In this document: positions 1-7,173 of the stretch, piece after piece
Layout: each line of letters starts with the position of its first letter
How positions within the stretch are numbered: position 1 is the first letter of the stretch
Assembly: GCA_963806495.1 (NCBI GenBank)
Contig: CAWDYA010000007.1
Location: 1-64,000, forward strand
Length of the DNA: 64,000 nt
Reading direction: 5' to 3'
Source of the DNA: CAWDYA01 sp963806495
Lineage (GTDB): Bacteria; Acidobacteriota; Polarisedimenticolia; JACPZX01; DASXTC01
Notes under the pieces: model-generated
What the model was told of the DNA's origin: nothing
Database searches by the model: none
Seen by the model: the letters and a program-made list of their open reading frames with translations, nothing else
Made by a program: the position numbers and the translations under genes

Positions 1-11
1 GCCCCAAAACC

Positions 12-38
12 AAAAGGCTTCAACCGAAGCCTTTTTTT
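12..38 (+). terminator. Rho-independent terminator
   Basis: A perfect 10-bp stem (12-21 with 26-35) closes a 4-base AACC loop and runs into seven T residues at 32-38. It would end transcription of a gene lying left of the window. An AT-rich tail of this kind is unlike the rest of this GC-rich window. Confidence 0.85.
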
Positions 39-65
39 ATATTTACAAACAAGGAGATGACAATC

Positions 66-401
66 ATGACGACACAACCAGGATTTTCAGATGAAGCACC
101 GGTCGACACAGGCGAACGAGTAGCGCCCCACGTCACCGCTGCGCTAGCAGCGGCTGCTACGCGCTACGGAGAGCCGGTTACACGCAGAGAAAAAGTTAAA
201 TGGCTCCAGGGAAGCGTGCCCGTCGATAGTGCTACGAGAGACTTGGGCTTTCAGGTTGCCTGCACCGCAGCAGCAGGTGGTACGGTGCTTTCCACCCACC
301 GCGCCGACCAGTCACCATATACAAGTTTTTGGAACCAATTAGGATACAACCATGACAGTACAAACAGCAGAACGATTAACCGCAGCGCCGACAGGAGATG
401 A
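66..401 (+). CDS. Unknown small protein, phage-like context
   Basis: This ORF encodes about 111 residues and I do not recognise it. An AAGGAG ribosome site at 51-56 sits 9 bases before the ATG at 66, so I prefer this start to the ATG at 57, which lies directly on the ribosome site. The N-terminal half is rich in Ala and acidic residues; there is no membrane segment or signal peptide. The gene follows a strong terminator and overlaps the next ORF by about 50 bases in another frame, an arrangement common in phages. Base composition is clearly less GC-rich than the rest of the window, which points to foreign origin. Confidence 0.5.
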   Translation: MTTQPGFSDEAPVDTGERVAPHVTAALAAAATRYGEPVTRREKVKWLQGSVPVDSATRDLGFQVACTAAAGGTVLSTHRADQSPYTSFWNQLGYNHDSTNSRTINRSADRR

Positions 402-540
402 TTTTTTCGGTCGTGAGATTCTTGCAGAGCGCCGATGGTCACACAGAATGGAGCCAGACCTTGGTCCGGTCACAACTAGCAGTTGGGCACAGAGCCTGAG
501 CGCACAAACTGAGCAGTCTATGCCACCAGATAACGGATAG
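352..540 (+). CDS. Unknown small protein at the junction
   Basis: This 62-residue ORF begins inside the preceding ORF, with a weak AGGA about 9 bases upstream of its ATG. It has no recognisable domain. Its stop codon at 538-540 coincides almost exactly with the point where base composition changes and the truncated gene on the other strand begins, so its natural C-terminus may lie elsewhere. It could be a genuine phage-type small gene or a product of the join. Confidence 0.35.
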   Translation: MTVQTAERLTAAPTGDDFFGREILAERRWSHRMEPDLGPVTTSSWAQSLSAQTEQSMPPDNG

Positions 541-742
541 ACGAGCCACTCGCCCTTCCGGACATACGTGCCGAACAGGGAGGTGGACATCCCGGGGCCT
601 CCTGATCCTTCAGGTAGTAGGGCAGCTCCTCGGCGCGCGCGGCCGACAGGGAGCCGATGACGACAACGACGGCGACGGCGGTATGCAGGGATTTTCCCGG
701 CCGGTGGCGTGGACGAGAGACCATGGGGCGCCTGAAGTGCAT
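541..742 (-). pseudogene. Exported protein, truncated and frameshifted
   Basis: The ATG at 742 is preceded by an excellent AAAGGAGG ribosome site. The product starts with a basic n-region and a hydrophobic signal segment (residues about 18-36, ending near AARA), followed by ELPYYLKDQEAPG. One base appears to be missing near 591: in the next frame the protein continues as MSTSLFGTYVRKGEWLVYP, wording I associate with exported proteins of unknown function in Acidobacteria and Deltaproteobacteria. The reading then ends abruptly at about 540, where the less GC-rich segment begins, and most of the gene is absent. The break is either an insertion or a chimeric join. Confidence 0.55.
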
Positions 743-757
743 CGCAGTGTCCTCCTT

Positions 758-777
758 TCCCGCCCGCGCGGGCGGGA
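758..777 (-). repeat. 20-bp perfect GC palindrome in a 5' leader
   Basis: The sequence between 758 and 777 is a perfect palindrome of G and C apart from its outer T-A pair. It directly abuts the ribosome site (750-757) of the truncated exported-protein gene on the minus strand. In the mRNA it would form a stem touching the ribosome site, so it could influence translation, or it may simply be part of the promoter region. Confidence 0.4.
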
Positions 778-851
778 GCCGGGGGCTCGGTGAAAAACCT
801 TCCCCCGCGTGAGAGGAGGCACGCCGGCTGGATCCTTCGGCGAATGATTTG

Positions 852-881
852 TTGACCGACCCCGGATTGTCCCCGTAGAAT
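852..881 (+). promoter_or_regulatory. Sigma-70-type promoter
   Basis: TTGACC at 852-857 and TAGAAT at 876-881 are separated by 18 bases, a close match to housekeeping promoters. It points right, toward a short ORF at 920-1021, and I see no larger gene it could serve before the convergent methyltransferase. Confidence 0.5.
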
Positions 882-919
882 CGAGAAGAGGGGGTCTCAT
901 ATCCCGCGACGATACATCG

Positions 920-1021
920 GTGGAGGACGCAAGTGATGAGAGGAGACTCGGCCGGAAGTTCTTCGCTGAAGTCGCCAGGGGTGACGCCTCGATGCTCGCG
1001 TTCGAGAGATTAGCGAACTGA
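920..1021 (+). CDS. Possible 33-residue protein
   Basis: Starting at GTG 920, this frame reads a charged, amphipathic peptide (VEDASDERRLGRKFFAEVA, then a further 14 residues ending in LAN). It has a natural amino-acid balance, unlike the Arg/Pro-rich shadows usual in GC-rich DNA. A good promoter lies 40-70 bases upstream but no convincing ribosome site precedes the GTG. The frame stays open upstream without a standard start. It could be a small regulator or a remnant of a longer gene. Confidence 0.25.
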   Translation: MEDASDERRLGRKFFAEVARGDASMLAFERLAN

Positions 1022-1032
1022 GCTCAAGAGGA

Positions 1033-1788
1033 TCAGGACGGCTTCCGGCCGGCCATGACGACGTACCCGACGCTGCGGCTGCGCAGAAGACGGCTGGCCC
1101 GAAGGAGATCGGCGAGACCGCGCGGTCCCCAGCGGCCGACGGCGCGGGCGGCGAGACGCAGCCGCGTGCCGGGGCCCAGGTCCTGCTCGATCCTGTCGAT
1201 CCAGTCCCGCACGAGCGATGGGTGCCCGGCCTCCTCGATCGCCTCGAGACCGGCGGCGGTGAACAGCCGTCGCCAGCCGTCCACCGTCTCGGGCTCCTCG
1301 CCCTCGATCCGGGCTAGCCGGCGGCGGACCCGGCCCGACACCCGCGGCTCCCAGCACAGATTGTGCATCCCCACCCATCCCCCCGGCCTGGCTACGCGCA
1401 CCATCTCCGCCAGCACGCCTTCCTTGTCGAGCAGGCAGAGGCTGCATTCCGAAACGACGGCGTCGAATGACCGCGGGGCGAACGGCAGCGCGGCGGCGTC
1501 GGCGCGCACCGGACGGATCCTGTCGGCGCCACGCCTTCCGCGCTTCGCGTCGACACGCTCGATCATCGCGGCCGAGATGTCCAGGGCCACGACATCAGCG
1601 TCCAGGCGGGTCGCCAGAGCGGAGGCGCTCGTGCCGGTTCCGGCGGCGACGTCGAGGGTCCGCGACCCGGGCCCGATGCGGCACATCCGAGCCAGCTCGA
1701 GTGTCAGGTCCAGACCGCCAGGGTGGAGGTACTCGAGGTCGATCCACCCGGCCTCGATGATGCCCTCGAGGGATGCCCGCTTGCCCAT
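1033..1788 (-). CDS. Class I SAM-dependent methyltransferase
   Basis: The product is about 251 residues. Motif I is clear (LDVAAGTGTSASALATRLDADVV), followed by an acidic residue closing the second strand (ALDIS), a post-motif segment (RADAAALPFAPRSFDAVVSE) and ARPGGW. This is the fold of UbiE/Methyltransf_11-type enzymes that transfer a methyl group from S-adenosylmethionine to a small molecule; the substrate cannot be told. The start is uncertain between ATG 1797 and ATG 1788, neither with a strong ribosome site. The longer open frame upstream has Pro/Arg-rich non-coding composition. The 5' end abuts a TolB-like fragment on the other strand, so the original promoter may have been lost. Confidence 0.8.
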   Translation of the reverse strand: MGKRASLEGIIEAGWIDLEYLHPGGLDLTLELARMCRIGPGSRTLDVAAGTGTSASALATRLDADVVALDISAAMIERVDAKRGRRGADRIRPVRADAAALPFAPRSFDAVVSECSLCLLDKEGVLAEMVRVARPGGWVGMHNLCWEPRVSGRVRRRLARIEGEEPETVDGWRRLFTAAGLEAIEEAGHPSLVRDWIDRIEQDLGPGTRLRLAARAVGRWGPRGLADLLRASRLLRSRSVGYVVMAGRKPS

Positions 1789-1810
1789 GAAGGCCATGCT
1801 ACACGCAAAG

Positions 1811-2174
1811 ACATGCGGACGGCCGGTGGATCGTCTACGCGAGCGGCAACATGGCCAGGCTGGGGATCTGGAAGATCCATCCGGATGGTTCCGGTGCGGC
1901 GATGCTGGTACCGGGCGCCCGGTTCCTCCCGGAGGTCTCACCCGACGGCCGGTACGCCCTGTTCGTGACCGGCCGCCCATCCGAGAACTGGATCGGCGTC
2001 GTCGAGATCAAGAGCGGGCGGATCGATCTGTTCGAAATCGCTGTTCCCGGGGCAGGGCCGGGCCAGGCGGAGATCCCGGGTGCCGGCAATGTGGGCCGTG
2101 CGCGGTGGAGGCAGGACGGCCGTTTGGTCGTGGCCGAGAACCTCCCCGGCGTGGAGCCTCCTGTCGGCCCGTGA
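1811..2174 (+). pseudogene. Fragment of a TolB/WD40-like propeller protein
   Basis: The frame reads ADGRWIVYASGNMARLGIWK and later SPDGRYALFVTG, typical blades of the beta-propeller found C-terminal to Acidobacterial Ser/Thr kinases. It begins in mid-blade around 1811, just after the methyltransferase start on the other strand, and ends at a stop at 2174 after about 120 residues. There is no start region, no kinase domain and no proper C-terminus. It is not a continuation of the neighbouring kinase, which lies on the other strand with its own intact end. It is best read as a relic of another kinase or propeller gene, or as the trace of a misjoin. Confidence 0.55.
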
Positions 2175-2219
2175 GTTCCCGACCTTGCCGGTTCCTGTGG
2201 CCGCTCTGGCGCGCGGGCC

Positions 2220-4901
2220 TCAGACCCCGCCGGCGGGGGCGGCAAGCGAGAGCAGCCAGAGGCTGGAGCCGCCGTTGCTGCGGCAGTAGACGAGGAAGCG
2301 CCCGTCCGGCGAGAGATCGGGCTCCTCGATGAACAGACCCGAGGGATCGAAGCGGGTCACCTCACGGGCGGGACCGCCTGCGATCGGCATGCGGTAGATG
2401 TTCTGATGGTTCGGCTGGAAGTAGATGAACCGGCCGTCGGGCGAGAACGAGAAGTGACGGATCCTGTCCTCTCCGGTGGTGATGCGCTCGGGGGTGCCGC
2501 CTGCCGCCGGCACGCGCCAGATCTGGATGGCGCCGCTCGCGTTGGATAGAAAGACGATCCATCGGCCGTCCGGCGAGCGCTCCGCGTCGTAGACGTCGCC
2601 GTCGAAGATGATCAGCGGGCGCTTCTCCCCCGTGGCCAGGTCGAGCTCGAAGGTCGTCTGCGCCTTGTCGGTCCGGTAGTTGAACAGGACCTTCCTGCCA
2701 TCGGCCGAGACAGGGCCGCCCTGCAACGCCGGCAACGGAGCCTGCAGCTCCCGCGCGCTGCTCCCGTCGAGCGCGACCTGCCAGAGGGAGCGCCCCCCGT
2801 CGGCATAGAAGCGTGTCACGACCAGGCTTTTCCCGTCGGGGAACCAGTAGGGGAGGTTCACCCCGAGATCCTCGCCCGGCAGCTTGAGTCTCTCGACCTG
2901 TCCGGATCGCAGGTCGTGGATCCAGATCTCCTCCGGCCCGAGCCGATCGCTCGCGTAGGCGATCAGGTTCCCGTCCGGCGATACGGATGGATACCGGTCG
3001 ATCACCTGGCCGCCGCTGAGCGTCTCCTCACCACCGGCGGGGGCGTCCCCCGCAGGCGTCAGGTTCAGCCGGGTGAGGTTCAGAGCGCCTTCCAGCTCGG
3101 ACACCGCGAGACGTTTCCCGTCGCCGGAAACGGCGAGATGGTTCAGGATGCCGGTCATCAGTCCGACGGTAATCGGCGCGCCCGTCCGGCCGGCCGCCTT
3201 GTCGAAGGGCGCCATGCTCAGACGGGTACCGCCGAGCGGGTCGCGGGTGAGGTAGAAGATCCGGTCGCCCTCCGGGCTCCAGCAGTGGCTCGACCCGGTG
3301 AGCAGCGGGCGGGGCTCGCCGCCGCCCGCGGGCATCAGCCAGACGACGCTGTCCGTGCTCTCGAACGTGAGCGATCTGCCGTCGGGTGTGTACTGGAGGC
3401 GGACGATCTCCCAACGCGAGTCACCCGTGGCGAGCAGCGGCTTCACGACGCCCCCCTCGAGGCCCGCCTCCATGATCGAGCGGTGATCCTCCGGGCCGCT
3501 GACGAAGGCGACACGGGTGCCGTCCGGATGCCAGACCGGGATGTTGGCGTTCTCCGCCAGCCGCCGGGGCCGTCCGCCCAGCGCCGGAGCGACCCAGAGA
3601 TTGCCGCCGAACGTGCGGAACTCGAACCCGAACGTGGAACCAATCTTGATCATCCCCGTGGCCGAGGAGCGGGTGGAGACGAAGGCGATCGACTTGCCGT
3701 CGGGGGAGAAGGCGGGCTGGAAGTCCTGGCCCGGATTGTTGGTGACATTCACCTCCTGACCGCCGGCCACCTGGCGAACGTACACCTCGAAGTTGCCGTC
3801 CCGGTTCGAGGCGAAGGCGAGGAGGCTCCCGTCGGGAGACCAGGTGGGCCACTCGGAAAGGCCCGGGTCGTGCGTCAGGCGGTCCACGCGCGCGAGCGTC
3901 GGGGGGGCCGGCGGGGCCACGGGCTGTCCGGCCATCAGCCACACGGCGGCGGCGCCGGCGAGAGCGGCCGCCAGGAGCCCGACGCCGGTGATCCAGGCAC
4001 GCGACGCACGCGGGGCTGCCGCCCCCGCTGCGACGGGATGGTCGCCGCCGGCTCCCGTCAGCGCCTCGTCTATCTCGAGACGCGCGTCGCCGATGTCGCG
4101 CAGACGCCGCGACGTGTCCTTGGCCAGGCACCGGCGCAGCAGCCTGCGGATGCCCGGCGGCGTGTCGCGGGGCAGTGCGTCGAAGTCCGGCTCGGCGGTC
4201 AGCACCGCCGCCATGATGTCGGAGGCCGTCTCGCCGGGGAAGGCACGTCGCCCCGTGAGCGACTCGTACAGCACGCAACCGAAGGAGAAGATGTCCGTGC
4301 GTCGATTGAGATCGCGCCCGCGCGCCTGCTCGGGGCTCATGTAGGATGCCGTGCCGAGGATGACGCCGCCACCGGTTCCCGCCGACGTCACGGTGGGGGA
4401 GAGCGAGACGTCCGCGGGACGATCGCTCCCGGTCAGCGCCTTCGCCAGACCGAAGTCCAGCACCTTCACCTTTCCCTCGGGTGTCACCTTGACGTTGGCG
4501 GGCTTGAGATCGCGATGGATGATCCCCTTGTCATGAGCCGTCTCGAGCGCGTCGGCAATCTGGCCGGCGATCCGCAGCGATTCGTGCACCGGCAGGGCGC
4601 CACCGGCCACGCGGTCGGCGAGTGTCGGGCCCGGCACCAGCTCGAGCGCAAGAAGATGGATCCCGTCGGCCTCCTCGAGTGCATGGATCACGGCGATGTT
4701 CGGGTGGCTGAGAGAGGCGAGCACCCGCGCCTCGCGATGGAACCGCGCGAGCCGGTCCGGGTCGGAGACGAAGGCATCGGGGAGAAGCTTCAGCGCCACC
4801 TCGCGCGACAGCGTGAGGTCCACGGCACGGTACACTTCCCCCATGCCGCCCTGCCCGATCTTGTCGAGAATCCGGTAGTGTGAGAGGGTGCGCCCGATCA
4901 T
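2220..4901 (-). CDS. Ser/Thr protein kinase with TolB-like propeller
   Basis: The product is 893 residues from ATG 4901. The N-terminal kinase domain has the glycine loop GQGGMGEV (16-23), catalytic Lys38, HRDLKPAN (129-136) and DFG (149-151). A hydrophobic segment at about 301-324 anchors it in the inner membrane. The remaining ~560 residues are repeated blades with the SPDG signature, a WD40/TolB-like propeller presumably outside the cytoplasm as a sensor. The ORF stays open upstream, but that part has non-coding composition. A TAGAAT-like -10 (4910-4915) lies only 9 bases before the ATG, so the mRNA may be almost leaderless. Only 43 bases separate it from the kinase upstream. Confidence 0.92.
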   Translation of the reverse strand: MIGRTLSHYRILDKIGQGGMGEVYRAVDLTLSREVALKLLPDAFVSDPDRLARFHREARVLASLSHPNIAVIHALEEADGIHLLALELVPGPTLADRVAGGALPVHESLRIAGQIADALETAHDKGIIHRDLKPANVKVTPEGKVKVLDFGLAKALTGSDRPADVSLSPTVTSAGTGGGVILGTASYMSPEQARGRDLNRRTDIFSFGCVLYESLTGRRAFPGETASDIMAAVLTAEPDFDALPRDTPPGIRRLLRRCLAKDTSRRLRDIGDARLEIDEALTGAGGDHPVAAGAAAPRASRAWITGVGLLAAALAGAAAVWLMAGQPVAPPAPPTLARVDRLTHDPGLSEWPTWSPDGSLLAFASNRDGNFEVYVRQVAGGQEVNVTNNPGQDFQPAFSPDGKSIAFVSTRSSATGMIKIGSTFGFEFRTFGGNLWVAPALGGRPRRLAENANIPVWHPDGTRVAFVSGPEDHRSIMEAGLEGGVVKPLLATGDSRWEIVRLQYTPDGRSLTFESTDSVVWLMPAGGGEPRPLLTGSSHCWSPEGDRIFYLTRDPLGGTRLSMAPFDKAAGRTGAPITVGLMTGILNHLAVSGDGKRLAVSELEGALNLTRLNLTPAGDAPAGGEETLSGGQVIDRYPSVSPDGNLIAYASDRLGPEEIWIHDLRSGQVERLKLPGEDLGVNLPYWFPDGKSLVVTRFYADGGRSLWQVALDGSSARELQAPLPALQGGPVSADGRKVLFNYRTDKAQTTFELDLATGEKRPLIIFDGDVYDAERSPDGRWIVFLSNASGAIQIWRVPAAGGTPERITTGEDRIRHFSFSPDGRFIYFQPNHQNIYRMPIAGGPAREVTRFDPSGLFIEEPDLSPDGRFLVYCRSNGGSSLWLLSLAAPAGGV

Positions 4902-4944
4902 GGGGCCGCATTCTACCACGCACGGCCCGCCGCGCCTCGAGCCC

Positions 4945-7119
4945 TCAGGACGGGTCGCTCGCCAGCGACGCCAGGAGCGCCTCGAACCGGGGATGGCCGC
5001 GCAACGGATCAAGGTTGCTGTCCATCCGGTACCAGGCCTCGACCCGCAGTCCCTGCCGGGCCGCTCTCTCGAGACTGTCGATCGCGTCCTCGATACGGCC
5101 GGCGAGCGACTGGATGCAGCCGACGTTGTACAGCAGCATCGAGTCGTCCGGCTCCATCTCCACCGCCCGGCGGGTCCACTCCAGGCCGCGATCGATATCG
5201 CCGAGCGCGACCATCGCGTTCGCGGCGAAGTACAGGGCGCGCGTGTCGTCGGGATGAAGCCGCAGGTGCCGCTCCGCCAGCCTGACACCGCGCAACCTCG
5301 ATCGACGCGCCTGGTCCCTCATGCCCTGAACGTCGTAGACCTGGCAGACCAGAAGCGGGGCCTGGTAGTCCTCGGGCCGCACTCGCGACGCTTCCTCGTA
5401 CAGACGGGCCGCCTTCTCGAGATCCCCCTGCACGAAGGACTCGCGGGCGTAGAAGTAGTGGGCCTCGAACAGGCTCGGGTCGAGCCGGATGGCGGTCTCG
5501 AACTCGGCGCGTGCCCCGTCATGCTCGCCCCCCATCGAGAGCGCAGCGCCACGTGAGGCATGCACCAGAGCCGAGCCGGGCGCGAGCTCGAGGGCGCGGC
5601 GGCTCGCTTCGAGCGCGCGATCGCGGTAGGCGGGTTCGCGCGCGACGTGCAGATAGAGAAAGGTGCAGCAGTCGGCGATCCCGGCGTAGGCGCTGGCGTA
5701 GTCGGGGTCGATCTCGATCGCCCGGCTGAACATCTGCAGCCCGAACTCGCAGCCCCGGCGCCGGTACTGATAGTAGAACTTCCTCCCACGCAGATAGGCG
5801 TCGTAGGCCTGGACGTCGGTGGTCTGCGGGGCTCCGAGCGAGGAGTATTCCTTGGGGCTCAGGGTGAGCTGGAGCGCCGCCACGATGCTGCGGGCGATCT
5901 CCTCCTGGATGGCGAAGACGTCCTCGAGATCCCTGTCGTAGCTCTCGGACCAGATCTGGAATCCACCCTCCGCTCCGGTGAGCCGTACGGCGATCCGGAG
6001 CCGACGGCCGGCCTTCCTCACGCTGCCTTCCAGCAACGTGGCCACGTGCAGCTCCCGGCCGATCTCATCGCTGGATATCGCCGCCTGCCTGAACCGGAAA
6101 GACGATGTGCGCGACGCGACCCTCAGGCCGGCGACGCGGGTGAGGGCATTGATGATCTCCTCCGCAATCCCCTCGCAGAAGTACTCCTGGTCCTTCTCGG
6201 CGCTCATGTCGAGGAAGGGAAGCACCGCGACGGAGGCAGCGGTCGCAGGCCCGCCGGCTCCCGTCTCGCGGCGCACTTCCTCGAGCTCGTCGCGCAGATC
6301 ATGGGCCGAGCGCATCCGCCGGACCGGGTCCTTCAGAAGGCATCGCCGCACGATCAGCGCAAAGCTGCGCGGCACGGTGGGACGCAGGTCGCTCACCAGC
6401 GGCGGTGTGTCCTTGAGGATCGAGGCGATCAGATCGGACGGCGTGTCTCCCGGGTGCGGTCTCGCACCGATCGCCATCTCATGCAGGATCACGCCGAGCG
6501 CGAAGATGTCGGAGGAACGGTCCGCGGGCATGCCGCGCAACCGCTCCGGCGACATGTAGGGCAGGGTTCCGGAGAGCTGTCGCGGATGCTCGAGCGGGAG
6601 GGTGGACAGGGAGCTCAGGTCGCCGGCGGCGCACGGGGAGGGGAGCGAGCGCGCGAGCCCGAAGTCGAGCACTTTCAGCCGGTCCTGATCCGTCACCATG
6701 ATGTTGCGTGGCTTGAGATCGCCGTGCGCCAGCCCCCGGTCATGGGCGGCGCTCACCGCGTCGACCAGGGCAATGGCGAACTCCAGCAGCGTCTCGAGGG
6801 GGAACCCGCCGCCGGGGATGATCTCGGAGAGCGGGCTGCCCTCGATCATCTCCATCGCGAGGAAGCACGTTCCCTCGGACTCGTCGATTTCGTAGATCGT
6901 CACGATGTTCGGGTGGTTGAGCGCGGCGATCGCGCGCGCCTCGTCCTGGAGCCGGAGCAGCTGCTGCGGATCTCCGGCCAGCCGCTCGGAGATGAATTTG
7001 AGCGCCACCTGCCGCCCGAGCTTCTCGTCGACCGCGCTCCAGACGGTCCCCATGCCGCCTTCGCCGATCTCCCGGACCAGACGGTAGTGCGAGAGCCTGG
7101 AAGTCTCCTTCAGGGCCAC
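4945..7119 (-). CDS. Ser/Thr protein kinase with TolB-N and TPR domains
   Basis: The product is 724 residues starting at GTG. The kinase domain has GEGGMGTV (19-26), Lys41 and DFG (152-154). The catalytic loop reads HGDLKPRN (132-139), with Gly in place of the usual Arg of HRD, making it a non-RD kinase that would not need activation-loop phosphorylation. A FlgO/TolB-N-type segment follows (about 295-430, beginning SVAVLPFLDMS), then several TPR repeats to about residue 700. No membrane segment is visible, so it is probably cytoplasmic. It lies just upstream of a second kinase gene and probably shares its transcript. Confidence 0.92.
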   Translation of the reverse strand: MALKETSRLSHYRLVREIGEGGMGTVWSAVDEKLGRQVALKFISERLAGDPQQLLRLQDEARAIAALNHPNIVTIYEIDESEGTCFLAMEMIEGSPLSEIIPGGGFPLETLLEFAIALVDAVSAAHDRGLAHGDLKPRNIMVTDQDRLKVLDFGLARSLPSPCAAGDLSSLSTLPLEHPRQLSGTLPYMSPERLRGMPADRSSDIFALGVILHEMAIGARPHPGDTPSDLIASILKDTPPLVSDLRPTVPRSFALIVRRCLLKDPVRRMRSAHDLRDELEEVRRETGAGGPATAASVAVLPFLDMSAEKDQEYFCEGIAEEIINALTRVAGLRVASRTSSFRFRQAAISSDEIGRELHVATLLEGSVRKAGRRLRIAVRLTGAEGGFQIWSESYDRDLEDVFAIQEEIARSIVAALQLTLSPKEYSSLGAPQTTDVQAYDAYLRGRKFYYQYRRRGCEFGLQMFSRAIEIDPDYASAYAGIADCCTFLYLHVAREPAYRDRALEASRRALELAPGSALVHASRGAALSMGGEHDGARAEFETAIRLDPSLFEAHYFYARESFVQGDLEKAARLYEEASRVRPEDYQAPLLVCQVYDVQGMRDQARRSRLRGVRLAERHLRLHPDDTRALYFAANAMVALGDIDRGLEWTRRAVEMEPDDSMLLYNVGCIQSLAGRIEDAIDSLERAARQGLRVEAWYRMDSNLDPLRGHPRFEALLASLASDPS

Positions 7120-7135
7120 GGGTCGTTTCCGATGT

Positions 7136-7165
7136 GCTCCCGCCGCCTCACGGGGCGGCGGGAGC
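7136..7165 (-). terminator. Strong GC hairpin between genes
   Basis: Two perfect 12-base arms (7136-7147 and 7154-7165) enclose a 6-base loop. The hairpin lies in the 54-bp gap between the cytochrome gene's stop and the kinase start, both on the minus strand. There is no T-run after the stem in that direction, so it may act as a weak terminator, an attenuator or an mRNA 3' stabiliser. Confidence 0.45.
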
Positions 7166-7173
7166 AGGTGGAA

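Noticed and set aside
1..540. PhiX174 spike-in contamination
   Set aside because: The sequence does not resemble the phiX174 segments I can recall, so I leave the origin open.
2916..4883. A 655-residue plus-strand ORF
   Set aside because: It lies opposite the kinase domain and propeller, is rich in Arg/Gly/Val without motifs, and is a GC-rich shadow of the real gene.
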